This document shows, piece by piece, positions 27,553-36,728 of a stretch of 64,000 bases of DNA (position 1 is its first letter; every line of letters begins with the position of its first letter). Both the position numbers and the translations under genes were made by a program. Below the pieces are notes generated by a model. It saw only the letters and a list, made by a program, of their open reading frames with translations. It was not told where the DNA came from and ran no database searches. Source of the DNA: SHVO01 sp041905525 (GTDB lineage: Bacteria; Pseudomonadota; Alphaproteobacteria; Rhodospirillales; Rhodospirillaceae); the NCBI GenBank assembly GCA_041905525.1, contig JAYRKY010000002.1, positions 124,001 through 188,000 on the forward strand. The letters are read 5' to 3'.

Positions 27553-28788
27553 CTATGACGGCGCGCGCATCAGACGCGGAAGGTCGCCCGTGGTGCCCAT
27601 GGCGTGACGCATGAAGCTGCGCTTCAAGGGGCCGATGCGATTGACCACCGCGAGGCCCACGTCGCGCGCGGTCTTCAGCGGACCGATATCATTGGAGAAC
27701 AGGCGGTTCAGCACATCGGTGACGCCGGCCATGATCAGTGTGTCGGCGCGGCGCCATCTCTCATAGCGGTTCAAGGCGTCGGGGTTTGCGATATCGAGCC
27801 CCAGGCGCCGCGCATCGACGATCGCTTCCGTCAGCGCCGCGATATCGCGGTAGCCAAGGTTGAGCCCTTGCCCCGCGATGGGATGAATGCCGTGGGCCGC
27901 GTCGCCGGCCAGCACCAGACGCCCCTTGGTGTAACGCTGGGCGTATTGCAGCCCTAGCGGATAACTGAACCGCGGCCCGACGAGTGAGAGTTTGCCGAGG
28001 AACCCGCCGACGCGCTCGTCGATCTCGGCCAGGAAATGGGCGTCGTTGAGCGCAAGAAAAGCCTGCGCCGCGTCGGCGCGTTCGGTCCACACCAGCGAGG
28101 CGCGATGGACGCCGTTGTCGTCCGGCAGCGGCAAAATCGCGAACGGGCCCGCTGGCAAAAAGCGTTCGTGGGCAATCCCGCGGTGGGACTTTTCGTGCGC
28201 GATGGTGGCGACGATGCCGACTTGCGGATAACTCCAGCCGGTGACCGCGATGCCCGCGGCGTCCCGCAGCTTGGACTCGCGCCCCTCGGCCGTCACCACG
28301 AGGGACGCCTTGATCTCGCGTCCATCGGCCAGGTGCAGGACGGCGGCGTCGCTGGTTTCGCTCATATGCGAAATGCTCGCCGGCGCGATCAGGTGCAGCG
28401 TGCCCGACAGCTCCTTCATGCGCGCGAAGTTCGCCAGGCGCAGGTGACGGTTCTCGCACATGTTGCCCAGGAACTCGTCGCCGACTTCGGTGTAGGCGTA
28501 GTGGAGAAATAGCGGCGCGTCGCCGTCGGACACGCGAATTTCGCGGATGGGCTCGCTGTGCGCTTCCACATGGGGCCATACGCCGATGGCCGACAGAAGC
28601 CGCCGGCCGCTTGCGGCCACGGCCGAGGCGCGGCCGTCGAAACGGCCCTCGGTCATCGCGCCGGGGTCGAGGCGGTCGACCAGCGCCACCCGAATCCCAT
28701 GGGACGCCAAGGCGCAGGCCAGGGCGCCGCCCACGAGGCCGGCTCCCACGATCGCAACGTCCACGTGCTCCCAGCCGGATTCGGCCAT
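27553..28788 (-). CDS. UbiH/UbiF/COQ6-family FAD-dependent hydroxylase
   Basis: 411 residues, a class A flavoprotein monooxygenase. The dinucleotide fold VDVAIVGAGLVGGALACALA is followed by VVTAEGRESKLRDAAG (DG-like motif) and the FAD-ribityl motif VLAGDAAHGIHPIAGQGLNLG, which defines the ubiquinone hydroxylase subfamily. It probably hydroxylates the ring of a ubiquinone precursor. Which carbon (C5, C6 or C1) cannot be told from sequence because alphaproteobacterial members vary in regioselectivity. The ATG at 28788 sits just before the Rossmann strand. It is not linked to other ubi genes here. Confidence 0.9.
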   Translation of the reverse strand: MAESGWEHVDVAIVGAGLVGGALACALASHGIRVALVDRLDPGAMTEGRFDGRASAVAASGRRLLSAIGVWPHVEAHSEPIREIRVSDGDAPLFLHYAYTEVGDEFLGNMCENRHLRLANFARMKELSGTLHLIAPASISHMSETSDAAVLHLADGREIKASLVVTAEGRESKLRDAAGIAVTGWSYPQVGIVATIAHEKSHRGIAHERFLPAGPFAILPLPDDNGVHRASLVWTERADAAQAFLALNDAHFLAEIDERVGGFLGKLSLVGPRFSYPLGLQYAQRYTKGRLVLAGDAAHGIHPIAGQGLNLGYRDIAALTEAIVDARRLGLDIANPDALNRYERWRRADTLIMAGVTDVLNRLFSNDIGPLKTARDVGLAVVNRIGPLKRSFMRHAMGTTGDLPRLMRAPS

Positions 28789-28940
28789 CGGAACCCTTCG
28801 GTTTTCTACCCGTAACGCCTTGTTGATACTCCTTAAGCCTTGGTTTTCAAAGCGTTCAGGCCGTCTTGCGGCGCTTGCGTTGGGGGAACGAAACACATAT
28901 TGTCCCGCCGCCCTGACCGGGTGGCTTCACCCGGTCCCGT

Positions 28941-29015
28941 GCCGACGTAGCTCAGGGGTAGAGCAACTGATTCGTAATCAGTAGGCCCGCGGTTCAATTC
29001 CGCGCGTCGGCACCA
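28941..29015 (+). tRNA. tRNA-Thr (CGT)
   Basis: A full cloverleaf: acceptor GCCGACG/CGTCGGC, D-arm GCTCAGGGGTAGAGC, anticodon loop TTCGTAA with anticodon CGT, T-loop TTCAATT, discriminator A and encoded CCA. It reads ACG threonine codons, common in this GC-rich genome. Confidence 0.96.
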
Positions 29016-29124
29016 TTTTCCGCTCCGCGGAAAATGCCCCCGGAGGAGGAGAGGGGAAGGCCGTCGAACTTTGATGGAACGAACGTAGCGACTCCTTCCG
29101 AGACTTTCCTCCGGCCCTTCATCA

Positions 29125-29154
29125 GCGGCGTGCGTTACGCCGCGTTGCGTTTTT
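29125..29154 (+). terminator. Hairpin with T run between tRNA-Thr and ppa
   Basis: GCGGCGT at 29125-29131 pairs with ACGCCGC at 29137-29143 around GCGTT, and TTTTT follows six bases later. It could end the tRNA transcript. It lies only 13 bases before the ppa start, so it may also act on ppa. Confidence 0.45.
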
Positions 29155-29167
29155 AAGAACAGGTACC

Positions 29168-29713
29168 ATGGACATTTCAAAGATCACGCCGGGTCCGAAC
29201 CCGCCGGACGACATTCACGTTCTCATCGAAATCCCGCAAGGCGGGTACCCGGTGAAGTACGAACTGGATAAGAACTCCGGCGCGCTGTTCGTCGACCGCT
29301 TCCTGCACACCTCGATGCAGTACCCGGCGAACTACGGCTTTATCCCGCACACCCTGTCCGGCGACGGCGACCCGTGCGACGTGCTCGTCGTCAGCCATAC
29401 CCCGGTGGTGCCAGGCGCGGTCATCCGCTGCCGTCCGATCGGCGCCCTCTTGATGAAAGACGAAGCGGGCCCGGACGAGAAGCTCATCGCCGTGCCGGTC
29501 GACCGCCTGCATCCGTTTTATACCGGCGTTGAAACCTACGCCGATCTCCCGCCGATCCTCACCGAGCAGATCGCCCACTTCTTCCAGCACTATAAGGATC
29601 TGGAGAAGGGCAAATGGGTGACGATCGTCGAGTGGGTGGGTCCCGATGCCGCCCGCAAGTTGATCCGCGACGGCCTCGCTCTCGCCGAGGAGAAGAAGAG
29701 CGGCGGCAAATAA
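29168..29713 (+). CDS. ppa: Inorganic pyrophosphatase, family I
   Basis: 181 residues. The family I motifs are complete: VLIEIPQGGYPVKYELDK, YPANYGFIPHTLSGDGDPCD with the Asp triad that binds magnesium, and the C-terminal HFFQHYKDLEKGKWV. It hydrolyses pyrophosphate released by biosynthesis. The gene stands alone between tRNA-Thr and a convergent Bax-inhibitor-1 gene, and a bidirectional terminator separates the two. Confidence 0.97.
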   Translation: MDISKITPGPNPPDDIHVLIEIPQGGYPVKYELDKNSGALFVDRFLHTSMQYPANYGFIPHTLSGDGDPCDVLVVSHTPVVPGAVIRCRPIGALLMKDEAGPDEKLIAVPVDRLHPFYTGVETYADLPPILTEQIAHFFQHYKDLEKGKWVTIVEWVGPDAARKLIRDGLALAEEKKSGGK

Positions 29714-29733
29714 AGCGCCGGCCGCGAGACGAT

Positions 29734-29766
29734 AAAAAAAGCCCGGGTGTTGCTACCCGGGCTTTT
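29734..29766. terminator. Bidirectional intrinsic terminator between ppa and the BI-1 gene
   Basis: AGCCCGGGT and ACCCGGGCT form a perfect nine-pair stem (29740-29748 with 29755-29763) and a six-base loop. A TTTT run follows on the + strand and an A7 run (T7 on the - strand) flanks the other side, so it can end both converging transcripts. Confidence 0.88.
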
Positions 29767-29789
29767 CTCGTTTCAAACCTCGCGTGCCG

Positions 29790-30542
29790 TTATTCGCGGC
29801 GCTGGCCGAGGAACTGCAGCAGGAACTGGAACAGGTTGATGAAGTCCAGGTACAGCGTCACCGCGCCCATGATCGCGGCATGCTCGGCATAGCCGGTGCC
29901 GCCGACATGGAAGTAGGTGTTCTTGATCTGCTGGGTGTTGAACGCCGTCAGACCCGCGAACACCAGCACGCCGACAGCCGAGATGATGAAGTGCATCATC
30001 GAGCTCTGCATGAAGATGTTCACGATGCTGGCGATCAACAGACCGACGAGGCCCATGATCAGGAAGGTCCCGAAGGCCGACAGATCGCGCTTGGTCGTAT
30101 AGCCGTAGAGCGACAGGCTGGCGAAGGCGATGGCGGTGATGAAGAACACGCGCATCACGCTCACGCCGGTATAGATCATCAGCACCGTCGACAGGCCGAC
30201 GCCCATTGTGCCCACGAAAGCCCAGTAAAGCATTTGAAGCGTGGACGCCTTCATGCGCTGCGCGCCGAACTGCATCGCCAGGAGCAGGCCGATCGGGCCG
30301 AACACGGCGAGCAGGCCGAGGCCGGTGTAACCCGGACGGCCGGTTTCGGTGGCGCGGAAGAAGAGCTCCTGCAGGCTGCTGTTGTTTACCAGCAAGGCGA
30401 CGATGCCCGACAGGAACAGGCCGGAGGCCATGTAGTTGTAGACCCGCAGCATATACTGGCGCAGGCCAACATCGATCTGGACGTCATCGACCGTCCCAAC
30501 GGTCGCGCGCCCATAAATCCTGCGATCAGCTTCAGTAGCCAT
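29790..30542 (-). CDS. Bax inhibitor-1/YccA-family membrane protein
   Basis: 250 residues with about seven transmembrane segments, for example YNYMASGLFLSGIVALLVNN, GLGLLAVFGPIGLLLAMQFG and ISAVGVLVFAGLTAFNTQQI. The last loop TAFNTQQIKN and the following hydrophobic helix are characteristic of the BI-1/YccA/TMBIM family. Bacterial members are proposed pH-gated calcium leak channels or interact with the FtsH protease; the role here is not shown. It is transcribed alone and converges on ppa. Confidence 0.92.
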   Translation of the reverse strand: MATEADRRIYGRATVGTVDDVQIDVGLRQYMLRVYNYMASGLFLSGIVALLVNNSSLQELFFRATETGRPGYTGLGLLAVFGPIGLLLAMQFGAQRMKASTLQMLYWAFVGTMGVGLSTVLMIYTGVSVMRVFFITAIAFASLSLYGYTTKRDLSAFGTFLIMGLVGLLIASIVNIFMQSSMMHFIISAVGVLVFAGLTAFNTQQIKNTYFHVGGTGYAEHAAIMGAVTLYLDFINLFQFLLQFLGQRRE

Positions 30543-30698
30543 TTTTCGTCCTCACGAATGAAGTCCATGCCCCCACAACGGCCGGAGGCTCGCTCTATAT
30601 TGGGGGAGACAGCCCCTGCTGCAACCGAAATCGGGCAACGCCAACGAAACTTTAATCCGCCGAATCGCGGGAAAAAGCCTTTTTGTTACAGTGCGTTA

Positions 30699-33245
30699 CT
30701 ATTCATTACGTAACAGCGGCGCGGCCTTGGTTCCCATCGCGCGCCAGGTTCCGGTGAAACCGGCAAACAGCGTGACGAAAATACAGGCCGCGATCACCGT
30801 GACGATGACGGTGAGATCGAGGGACCAGGGGATCTCCATCAGCTCGCTCACGACGCCCCAGGCCGCGAGGCCACCGACGAAGGCGGCGATCAGTCCGGTC
30901 GCAAGGCCGAGCAGCAGATATTCGAAGACGAACGCTTTCAGCACATCGGCCCGGGTCGCGCCCAGTACCTTGAGCACCACCGACTCATAGATGCGGCGCG
31001 CATGGCCGGCGGCGATGGCGCCGGCGAGGACCAGGGCGCCGGCGACCAGCGCGACGCCCGCGGTCAGGCGCACGGCGATGCTCAACGTGCCGAGCACGTT
31101 CTTCAAGGTCTCCAGCGCCGCGCGCACCTGAACCACCGTGATGTTCGGCATCGCGGTCAGCACTGCGGTCTCGATCTGTTCTTCGGTGCCGGCGTCCGTG
31201 TTCGCGGTGGCCAGGAACATGGCCGGCGCGCCGCGCAGCGCGTTGGGCGAAAGAATGATCCCGAAATTCATCGCGCCGGACTGCCAGCTGATGTCGCGCA
31301 GACTTGCGATCTTCGCGGTGACGTCGCGGCCCAGCACCTGCACGGTGATCGTATCCCCGATCTTGAGGTCGGCCGCATTCGCGCCGTTCGCGTCGATGGA
31401 GGCCAAAAACTCGCCTTCATAATCGGCCGGCCACCATTCGCCGGCGGCGAGCCGCGCGTTCTCCGGCAGCGTGTCGGCGTAGGTGATGCCGCGGTCGCCG
31501 CGCAGCAGCCAGCTCTCGCCATGCTGCTTCATATGTTCTTCGGACGGCACGCCGTTGACCTTGGTGACGCGCGCGCGGATCATCGCCGCGGTGCGCACCT
31601 TGTTGACGCCCGGAAGTTCCGCGACGGTGCGCCGGAAGGCCTCTTCCTGATCCGGCTGGATGTCGACGAAGAACATGCTCGGCGCGTCGCTCGGCAAACC
31701 GTTGGCGAGTTGCTTGTTCAAATTAGATTCCAACAGCGCGATGGCCACCAGCACCGAAAGCCCGAGACCCAGCGACAGCACGACCGACATGGTCGGCGAG
31801 CCCGGCCGGTAAAGATTGGCGAAGGCAAGGCGCAGCGAAGGGCGTCCCGCCGTCGGGCTGTTGCGGCCTTGGGTCATGCGCGCCGCGAAACTCATCACGC
31901 CGCGCGCCGCGAAGCTGAACAACACCATGGCGACAGCGGATCCGCCGACAAAGGCCGCCGCGTAGGTTTTTCGTTCGGCGGTCGCGATCGTGAAGGCCGC
32001 GAGCGCGAGGCCCACCGCGACAATCGCCGCCATATATTTTCCGCGCGGCCACCGTCCCCGGTCCGCCAGAACATTGCGGAAGAGCGCGACGGGGGGAATG
32101 TCGCGCGCGCGGGCCAGCGGCCACAGCGCGAACAGGCCCGCCGTCAGGATGCCGAAGACCGCCGCTTGCAAAAGCGCGTTCGGATAGAGGCCGAATTTTG
32201 CGGCCACCGGCAGGGTGTCGCCCAGGGCCTGGGCCGCGGCGAAGGGAATCGCCGCGCCGATGGCAAGGCCGATAACGATGCCGACGGATGCCAGCACCGA
32301 AAGTTGGATTAGATAAATCGCGAAGATCGTGTCGGCGGGCGCACCCAGGCACTTCAGTGTCGCGATGGTATTGAGCCGGCCCAGCAGATGTGCGCGCACC
32401 GCGTTCGCCACGCCGATTCCGCCGGTCAGAAGCGCGGTCAGGCCCACCAGGGTCAGGAAGAGCGTGACGTTGTCGAGGAAACGGTCCAGTCCCGCCGCGG
32501 CGCGGTCGAGGCCGCGGATGCGCCAGCCGGCGTTCGGATACTCAGCCGCCAGGCGGGCGCGGACGCCGTCGGCTGTCTCACCGGCCTTCACGCGGATATT
32601 ATATTCGTGTTCGATCAGGCTGCCCGGCTGAACCAATTGCGTCGCCGCCAGGGCGTCATGCGAGATCAGCACGCGCGGGCCGATGGTCGTGAAGCTGATG
32701 GAGCGGTCCGGTTCGTGTGTGATAGTCGCCCGGATCTCGAAGGTCGCTTCGCCGATCTTGATCTGGTCGCCGACGCCGGCGTTCAGGCGCGAGGTCAGCG
32801 CTGGCTCGATCGCCGCGCCGAAGACACCATCGCGTTCCGCCAGTGCCTCGGCCAGCGGCAGGGCGGGAGACAGGCCGAGTTCGCCGTAGAGCGGGTAAAG
32901 ACCGTCCACCGCCTTCAACTCGATCAGGCCGCGCGCGCCGACGACCCCCGGTTCCTTCTCGACCCGCGCCATGGAGCGCATTTGAACCAGATGCGTCACG
33001 TCGCCGCCCGCGCGCAAGGACGCAAGCTGTTCATCGGTCGCAACCGTCGTGTCGTTGTCGATCTGAAGATCGCCGCCCAGCAGCGGGCGCGCGTCCGCCT
33101 GGATGCCGGCTTTCACCGACTGATTGAGCGAGGCGGCGCCGGCGATGGCGGCGACACCGATGATGATGCAGGCCAGGAAGATGCGGAACCCGCGCATGCC
33201 GCCGCGCAGTTCCCGAAGGGCGAAGCGCAACGCAATCGGCGCCAT
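30699..33245 (-). CDS. ybbP: FtsX/MacB-like ABC transporter permease (YbbP type)
   Basis: 848 residues. An N-terminal helix (FRIFLACIIIGVAAIAGA) and a periplasmic domain are followed by a bundle of helices from about 255, a second periplasmic domain (about 510-700) and a C-terminal FtsX bundle with VVLKVLGATRADVLKAF, about ten transmembrane segments in all. Length and topology match YbbP, the partner of the ATPase YbbA. It lies four bases after ybbA, and tesA is divergent, the same three-gene association as in E. coli. The complex is thought to act in outer-membrane lipid or peptide handling; the substrate is not established. Confidence 0.9.
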   Translation of the reverse strand: MAPIALRFALRELRGGMRGFRIFLACIIIGVAAIAGAASLNQSVKAGIQADARPLLGGDLQIDNDTTVATDEQLASLRAGGDVTHLVQMRSMARVEKEPGVVGARGLIELKAVDGLYPLYGELGLSPALPLAEALAERDGVFGAAIEPALTSRLNAGVGDQIKIGEATFEIRATITHEPDRSISFTTIGPRVLISHDALAATQLVQPGSLIEHEYNIRVKAGETADGVRARLAAEYPNAGWRIRGLDRAAAGLDRFLDNVTLFLTLVGLTALLTGGIGVANAVRAHLLGRLNTIATLKCLGAPADTIFAIYLIQLSVLASVGIVIGLAIGAAIPFAAAQALGDTLPVAAKFGLYPNALLQAAVFGILTAGLFALWPLARARDIPPVALFRNVLADRGRWPRGKYMAAIVAVGLALAAFTIATAERKTYAAAFVGGSAVAMVLFSFAARGVMSFAARMTQGRNSPTAGRPSLRLAFANLYRPGSPTMSVVLSLGLGLSVLVAIALLESNLNKQLANGLPSDAPSMFFVDIQPDQEEAFRRTVAELPGVNKVRTAAMIRARVTKVNGVPSEEHMKQHGESWLLRGDRGITYADTLPENARLAAGEWWPADYEGEFLASIDANGANAADLKIGDTITVQVLGRDVTAKIASLRDISWQSGAMNFGIILSPNALRGAPAMFLATANTDAGTEEQIETAVLTAMPNITVVQVRAALETLKNVLGTLSIAVRLTAGVALVAGALVLAGAIAAGHARRIYESVVLKVLGATRADVLKAFVFEYLLLGLATGLIAAFVGGLAAWGVVSELMEIPWSLDLTVIVTVIAACIFVTLFAGFTGTWRAMGTKAAPLLRNE

Positions 33246-33249
33246 GTGT

Positions 33250-34011
33250 TTACTCCGAAAGCGCCGCGCGCGTGGCCGGCAGTCCTTCGCCGGTGATCAG
33301 GCCGTCGGCGATGCGCACGATGCGGTCGCATTTCTGCGCGAGTCCCATATCGTGGGTGATCAGCACAAGGGTCGTGCCGGTCTTGTCGTGCAGGTCGAAC
33401 AGAAGATCGATAATGTGATGCCCGGTCGCGCCGTCCAGATTTCCCGTCGGCTCGTCCGCCAGCAGAATCTTCGGCTTCACTGCGAAGGCGCGCGCCAGCG
33501 CCACGCGTTGCTGTTCGCCGCCCGACAGTTGGCCGGGGTAGTGATCGAGCCTGTGGCCCAGCCCGACATCGCGCAAATGCGTTTCGGCGATATCGAAGGC
33601 GTCCTTGCGGCCCGCGAACTCCAGCGGAACCGCGACGTTTTCGAGCGCGTTCATGGTCGGGATCAGATGAAAAGACTGAAAGACGATGCCGATGTTGTCG
33701 CGTCGGAACAGCGCGAGCTTATCTTCATCCATGGTGGCATAGTCCGTGCCCGCGATTTTCACCGCGCCCGATGAGATGCGTTCAAGGCCGGCGACGATCA
33801 TGAGCATGGTGGTCTTGCCCGACCCCGAAGGCCCGACTACGCCAAGCGCGGTGCCTTGGGTGACGGTCAGATCGATGCCCCGCAGAATATTGACCGGCCC
33901 CGCGGGCCCCGCCAGAGTGAGGTGCACCTTCTCCAGCGCAATCGCCGGAACGTCCGGGGACGCGCTCTCCAAAGTCGTTTTCATTTGTGCGGCGGGAATG
34001 GCTTGGGTCAT
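33250..34011 (-). CDS. ybbA: ABC transporter ATP-binding protein (YbbA type)
   Basis: 253 residues, LolD/MacB-like ATPase. Walker A GPSGSGKTTMLM, Q-loop VFQSFHLIPTM, signature LSGGEQQRVALARA, Walker B ILLADEPTGNLD, and the H-loop LITHDMG. Stop codon is four bases from the ybbP start, so the two form one transcript. Start could be 34011 or an internal ATG at 33984; neither has a clear ribosome binding site. It faces tesA across about 110 bases. Confidence 0.92.
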   Translation of the reverse strand: MTQAIPAAQMKTTLESASPDVPAIALEKVHLTLAGPAGPVNILRGIDLTVTQGTALGVVGPSGSGKTTMLMIVAGLERISSGAVKIAGTDYATMDEDKLALFRRDNIGIVFQSFHLIPTMNALENVAVPLEFAGRKDAFDIAETHLRDVGLGHRLDHYPGQLSGGEQQRVALARAFAVKPKILLADEPTGNLDGATGHHIIDLLFDLHDKTGTTLVLITHDMGLAQKCDRIVRIADGLITGEGLPATRAALSE

Positions 34012-34122
34012 GGGACCGGATGTTGTGTGGCGCTTTCATTATCATGCGCTTACGCGCATTGTCAGCCTCGGGAACGGTGAGCCCTCTGTATGTTGTTACA
34101 CAAAGGATACCTTCGCGTGAGA

Positions 34123-34791
34123 ATGTTCCTTCGTCTTTGTGTCGTGATGCTGTGTGCTGGGATCGTCCCCGTGCACGCTACCTGGGCTGCGGCGCCCGCT
34201 TCGGCAAGTGGGCCCATCCGGATTCTCGCGCTCGGCGACAGTCTCACCGCCGGTTACGGCCTTGCCGACCTGAAGGACTCGTTCCCGCAGCAGCTGGAAG
34301 CGGCCCTGAAAGCCAAGGGTTATAACGTCGCGATCATCCAAGGCGGGGTGTCCGGCGATACGACCACCGGCGGTCGCTCGCGGCTGGAGTGGGTGCTGGG
34401 TGAAAAGCCCGACGCGGTCATCGTCGCCCTGGGCGGCAACGACGCGCTGCGCGCCGTCGACCCCGCGGTCACCCTGCAAAGCATGGACGCCATCGTCAAA
34501 CGCATCAGAAAAGACAACCTGCCGGTGCTGGTGGCGGGGATGCTGGCGCCGCCCAACCTGGGCAAGGACTATGGCGATCGCTTCAACGCCGTGTTTTCGA
34601 AGGTGGCCAAGGAGAACGATGCGCTTCTCTATCCGTTTTTCCTGGAAGGCGTGGCCGGGGTTGCGGCGCTCAATCAGCCCGATCGCATTCATCCCACGCC
34701 GGACGGTGTGAAGGTGATGGTGAAGGGTATCCTGCCCTCGGTCGAAAAACTCATCGGCCAGGTGCGCGACCGCCAGCCGGCCAAAAAGTAA
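34123..34791 (+). CDS. tesA: Periplasmic GDSL esterase (TesA/lysophospholipase L1 family)
   Basis: 222 residues from the ATG at 34123; an ATG at 34090 would add eleven. A signal peptide runs MFLRLCVVMLCAGIVPVHA with cleavage near TWAA-AP. The SGNH blocks are visible: ILALGDSLTAGYG with Ser40, the Gly of GGVSGDTTTGG, Asn of GGNDALR, and Asp/His of DRIHPTPDGV. It hydrolyses thioesters and lysophospholipids in the periplasm. The divergent ybbA/ybbP genes are the usual partners. The next gene, thpR, begins 22 bases after the stop. Confidence 0.93.
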   Translation: MFLRLCVVMLCAGIVPVHATWAAAPASASGPIRILALGDSLTAGYGLADLKDSFPQQLEAALKAKGYNVAIIQGGVSGDTTTGGRSRLEWVLGEKPDAVIVALGGNDALRAVDPAVTLQSMDAIVKRIRKDNLPVLVAGMLAPPNLGKDYGDRFNAVFSKVAKENDALLYPFFLEGVAGVAALNQPDRIHPTPDGVKVMVKGILPSVEKLIGQVRDRQPAKK

Positions 34792-34813
34792 TTCACAGAG
34801 AAAGCCTCATTTC

Positions 34814-35350
34814 TTGCGTCTCTTCGTCGCGCTCACCCTTCCCGACGGCATCGTTGCCCGCCTCAATATCATGTGCAGCGGCATCCCGGGCGCACGCTGG
34901 GTGGAGCCCGAGAATCTGCACATCACGTTGCGCTTCATCGGCGAAGTCGACGAGTCCACGGCGGAGGAGATCAACTTCAATCTTGCGCGTATTGAAGCCC
35001 CCGCGTTCGATCTTGAACTCAACGGTCTCGGGACGTTCGGCCAGGGTCACAAGGCGCACGCGTTGTGGGTGGGCGTGACGGCCAGCGCCGGACTCCTGCA
35101 CCTTCAGCAGAAGGTCGATGCGGCGGTAACCCGTGCGGGCGTTCCCCCGGAAAGCCGGAAATTCACGCCGCACGTCACGCTCGCGCGTCTCGCGAAACCC
35201 GAAGCGGGGCGTCTGCAGTCCTTCATCGAGGGCAACAATCTGTTCAAGGCGGGCCCCTTCACGGCCGAGCAATTCACGCTGTTCGAAAGCAAGACCGGAA
35301 AGGGCGGCCCGGTTTACACGGCGCTGGAAGACTACGCGCTGGGATCTTAG
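34814..35350 (+). CDS. thpR: RNA 2',3'-cyclic phosphodiesterase (2H family)
   Basis: 178 residues from a TTG, starting RLFVALTLPDGIVARLN, which is the usual N-terminus of ThpR. The two catalytic HxTx motifs are LHITLRFIGEVDES and FTPHVTLARL. The enzyme hydrolyses 2',3'-cyclic phosphate RNA ends; ligase activity has been seen in vitro. It is probably co-transcribed with tesA. The end overlaps the convergent fructosamine kinase gene by four bases. Confidence 0.92.
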   Translation: MRLFVALTLPDGIVARLNIMCSGIPGARWVEPENLHITLRFIGEVDESTAEEINFNLARIEAPAFDLELNGLGTFGQGHKAHALWVGVTASAGLLHLQQKVDAAVTRAGVPPESRKFTPHVTLARLAKPEAGRLQSFIEGNNLFKAGPFTAEQFTLFESKTGKGGPVYTALEDYALGS

Positions 35351-36183
35351 GCGCCGAAGCGCCGCAGGATCATCTCCACGTCGCTTACATAGGCCGCGCC
35401 GAACAGGCGCACATGTACCAGCAGCGGATAGAGATTGTAGATGTCTTTGCGTTCCGCAAACCCCGGCCGCAGCGGACGGTGCTCGGCGTAGCGTTTGAAA
35501 AAGACCTCTCCGAACGTCCCAAACAGGGTCGAGAAGGCGAGTTCGATTTCCGGATCGGCGTAATAGATCGCGGGATCTACAAAGCCGGAGATCTTGTCTC
35601 CGTTCACCAGCACATTGCCCGTCCACATGTCGCCATGGATCAAGGAGGGCCGCGCGGAGTCATCAATCCAGGTGTCCAGCCGGTCCGCCAGCTTCGCGAT
35701 CCGCACCGCCACATCCGGCGGCAGCTTCTTGGTGTGGACCGCCGTCTCGGTCATATACATCAGCCGCTGATCGCGGAAGAAGTCGAGCCAGGATTCCTCC
35801 GGATCGTTCGGTTGCTTGAGCCCCCCGATCACGGTGGTGCGCTCGAACCCGAAGCTAGGACCGTGCACGCCATGCAGCGCGGCAAGATGGTCGGCGGCCT
35901 CGATCTGAGACGCCTCCGCCAGCGACCCTTTTGTCGGCAGATACGCCATCAGAAGAAGATCGTCCGTGCAGGCGTAGACTTTCGGCACCGGCAGGCGCGA
36001 GCGTTCGGCGAGATATGTCAGCATGAAGCCTTCGAGCGCGAGGCCCTGGCCAAGTTTGGCGACGATGTCGCGGCCGTCCGCCAGCGTCAGGCGGCGCACA
36101 TCGGCGATACAGCCGCCGGCGAGAGCCTGTTCGTGAACGATCGCGCTTCCGAGCGCCTCATTCACCCGCGCGTGCAGGTTCAT
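35347..36183 (-). CDS. Fructosamine kinase-family protein
   Basis: 278 residues of the FN3K/APH fold. The catalytic loop is SLIHGDMWTGNVLV with the Asp, and the metal motif is GFVDPAIYYADPEIEL. FN3K enzymes phosphorylate ketoamines or ribulosamines on glycated proteins so that the adduct falls off. The ATG overlaps the upstream LMW phosphatase stop as ATGA. Bacterial FN3K genes are often next to LMW phosphatases, and the phosphatase may dephosphorylate freed sugar phosphates. Residues before the ATG in the longer frame belong to the phosphatase. Confidence 0.92.
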   Translation of the reverse strand: MNLHARVNEALGSAIVHEQALAGGCIADVRRLTLADGRDIVAKLGQGLALEGFMLTYLAERSRLPVPKVYACTDDLLLMAYLPTKGSLAEASQIEAADHLAALHGVHGPSFGFERTTVIGGLKQPNDPEESWLDFFRDQRLMYMTETAVHTKKLPPDVAVRIAKLADRLDTWIDDSARPSLIHGDMWTGNVLVNGDKISGFVDPAIYYADPEIELAFSTLFGTFGEVFFKRYAEHRPLRPGFAERKDIYNLYPLLVHVRLFGAAYVSDVEMILRRFGA

Positions 36184-36659
36184 TTGCGCGGAAGACCGGC
36201 GGAAAGCTGGCGCAGCAGCACGCGGCTGGCATGTTCGATCATGTCCAGCACCGTTTCGAAGCCGTCGGGACCGCCGTAATATGGATCGGGCACATCCTTG
36301 TGCTTTCCCTCCGGGTGGTATTCGAGGAACAAGCGCACCTCGGCCCGCGCGCCGTTGGGTCGCAGGGCTTCGAGATGCTCGAAATGGCCGCGGTCCATCG
36401 CCAGGATCAGGTCGTAGGTGTGGAAGTCCTCGGCCCGGACTTTCTGCGCGCGCTGCGCCGACAAATCGAACCCGCGCCGCTTGGCCGCGGCGATGGTGCG
36501 CGGATCGGGCGGCTCGCCGATGTGATAGCCGTGCGTGCCCGCCGAAGCGCTGATGATCACGTCCGTAAGGCCCGCCTCTTCCACGAAATGCCGGAACACG
36601 CCTTCGGCCGTGGGCGACCGGCAGATGTTTCCCGTACACACAAAAAGAACGCGCTTCAT
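36180..36659 (-). CDS. Low-molecular-weight protein tyrosine phosphatase
   Basis: 159 residues. The P-loop is VLFVCTGNICRSPTAEG with catalytic Cys8 and Arg14, and the general acid Asp125 is in VPDPYYGG. Both tyrosines of the DPYY are present, as in typical LMW-PTPs. A GGGAGC ribosome binding site precedes the ATG at 36659. It could act on phosphotyrosine, phosphoarginine or small sugar phosphates; the coupling to fructosamine kinase makes the last plausible. It diverges from the sirtuin gene with a gap of 69 bases. Confidence 0.93.
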   Translation of the reverse strand: MKRVLFVCTGNICRSPTAEGVFRHFVEEAGLTDVIISASAGTHGYHIGEPPDPRTIAAAKRRGFDLSAQRAQKVRAEDFHTYDLILAMDRGHFEHLEALRPNGARAEVRLFLEYHPEGKHKDVPDPYYGGPDGFETVLDMIEHASRVLLRQLSAGLPRK

Positions 36660-36728
36660 AAACAGCTCCCGCGGGCGGCGGATTTTGGTATCGCAGCCGT
36701 GCAAGGAGCATGGTAAGGCCGAGACGCC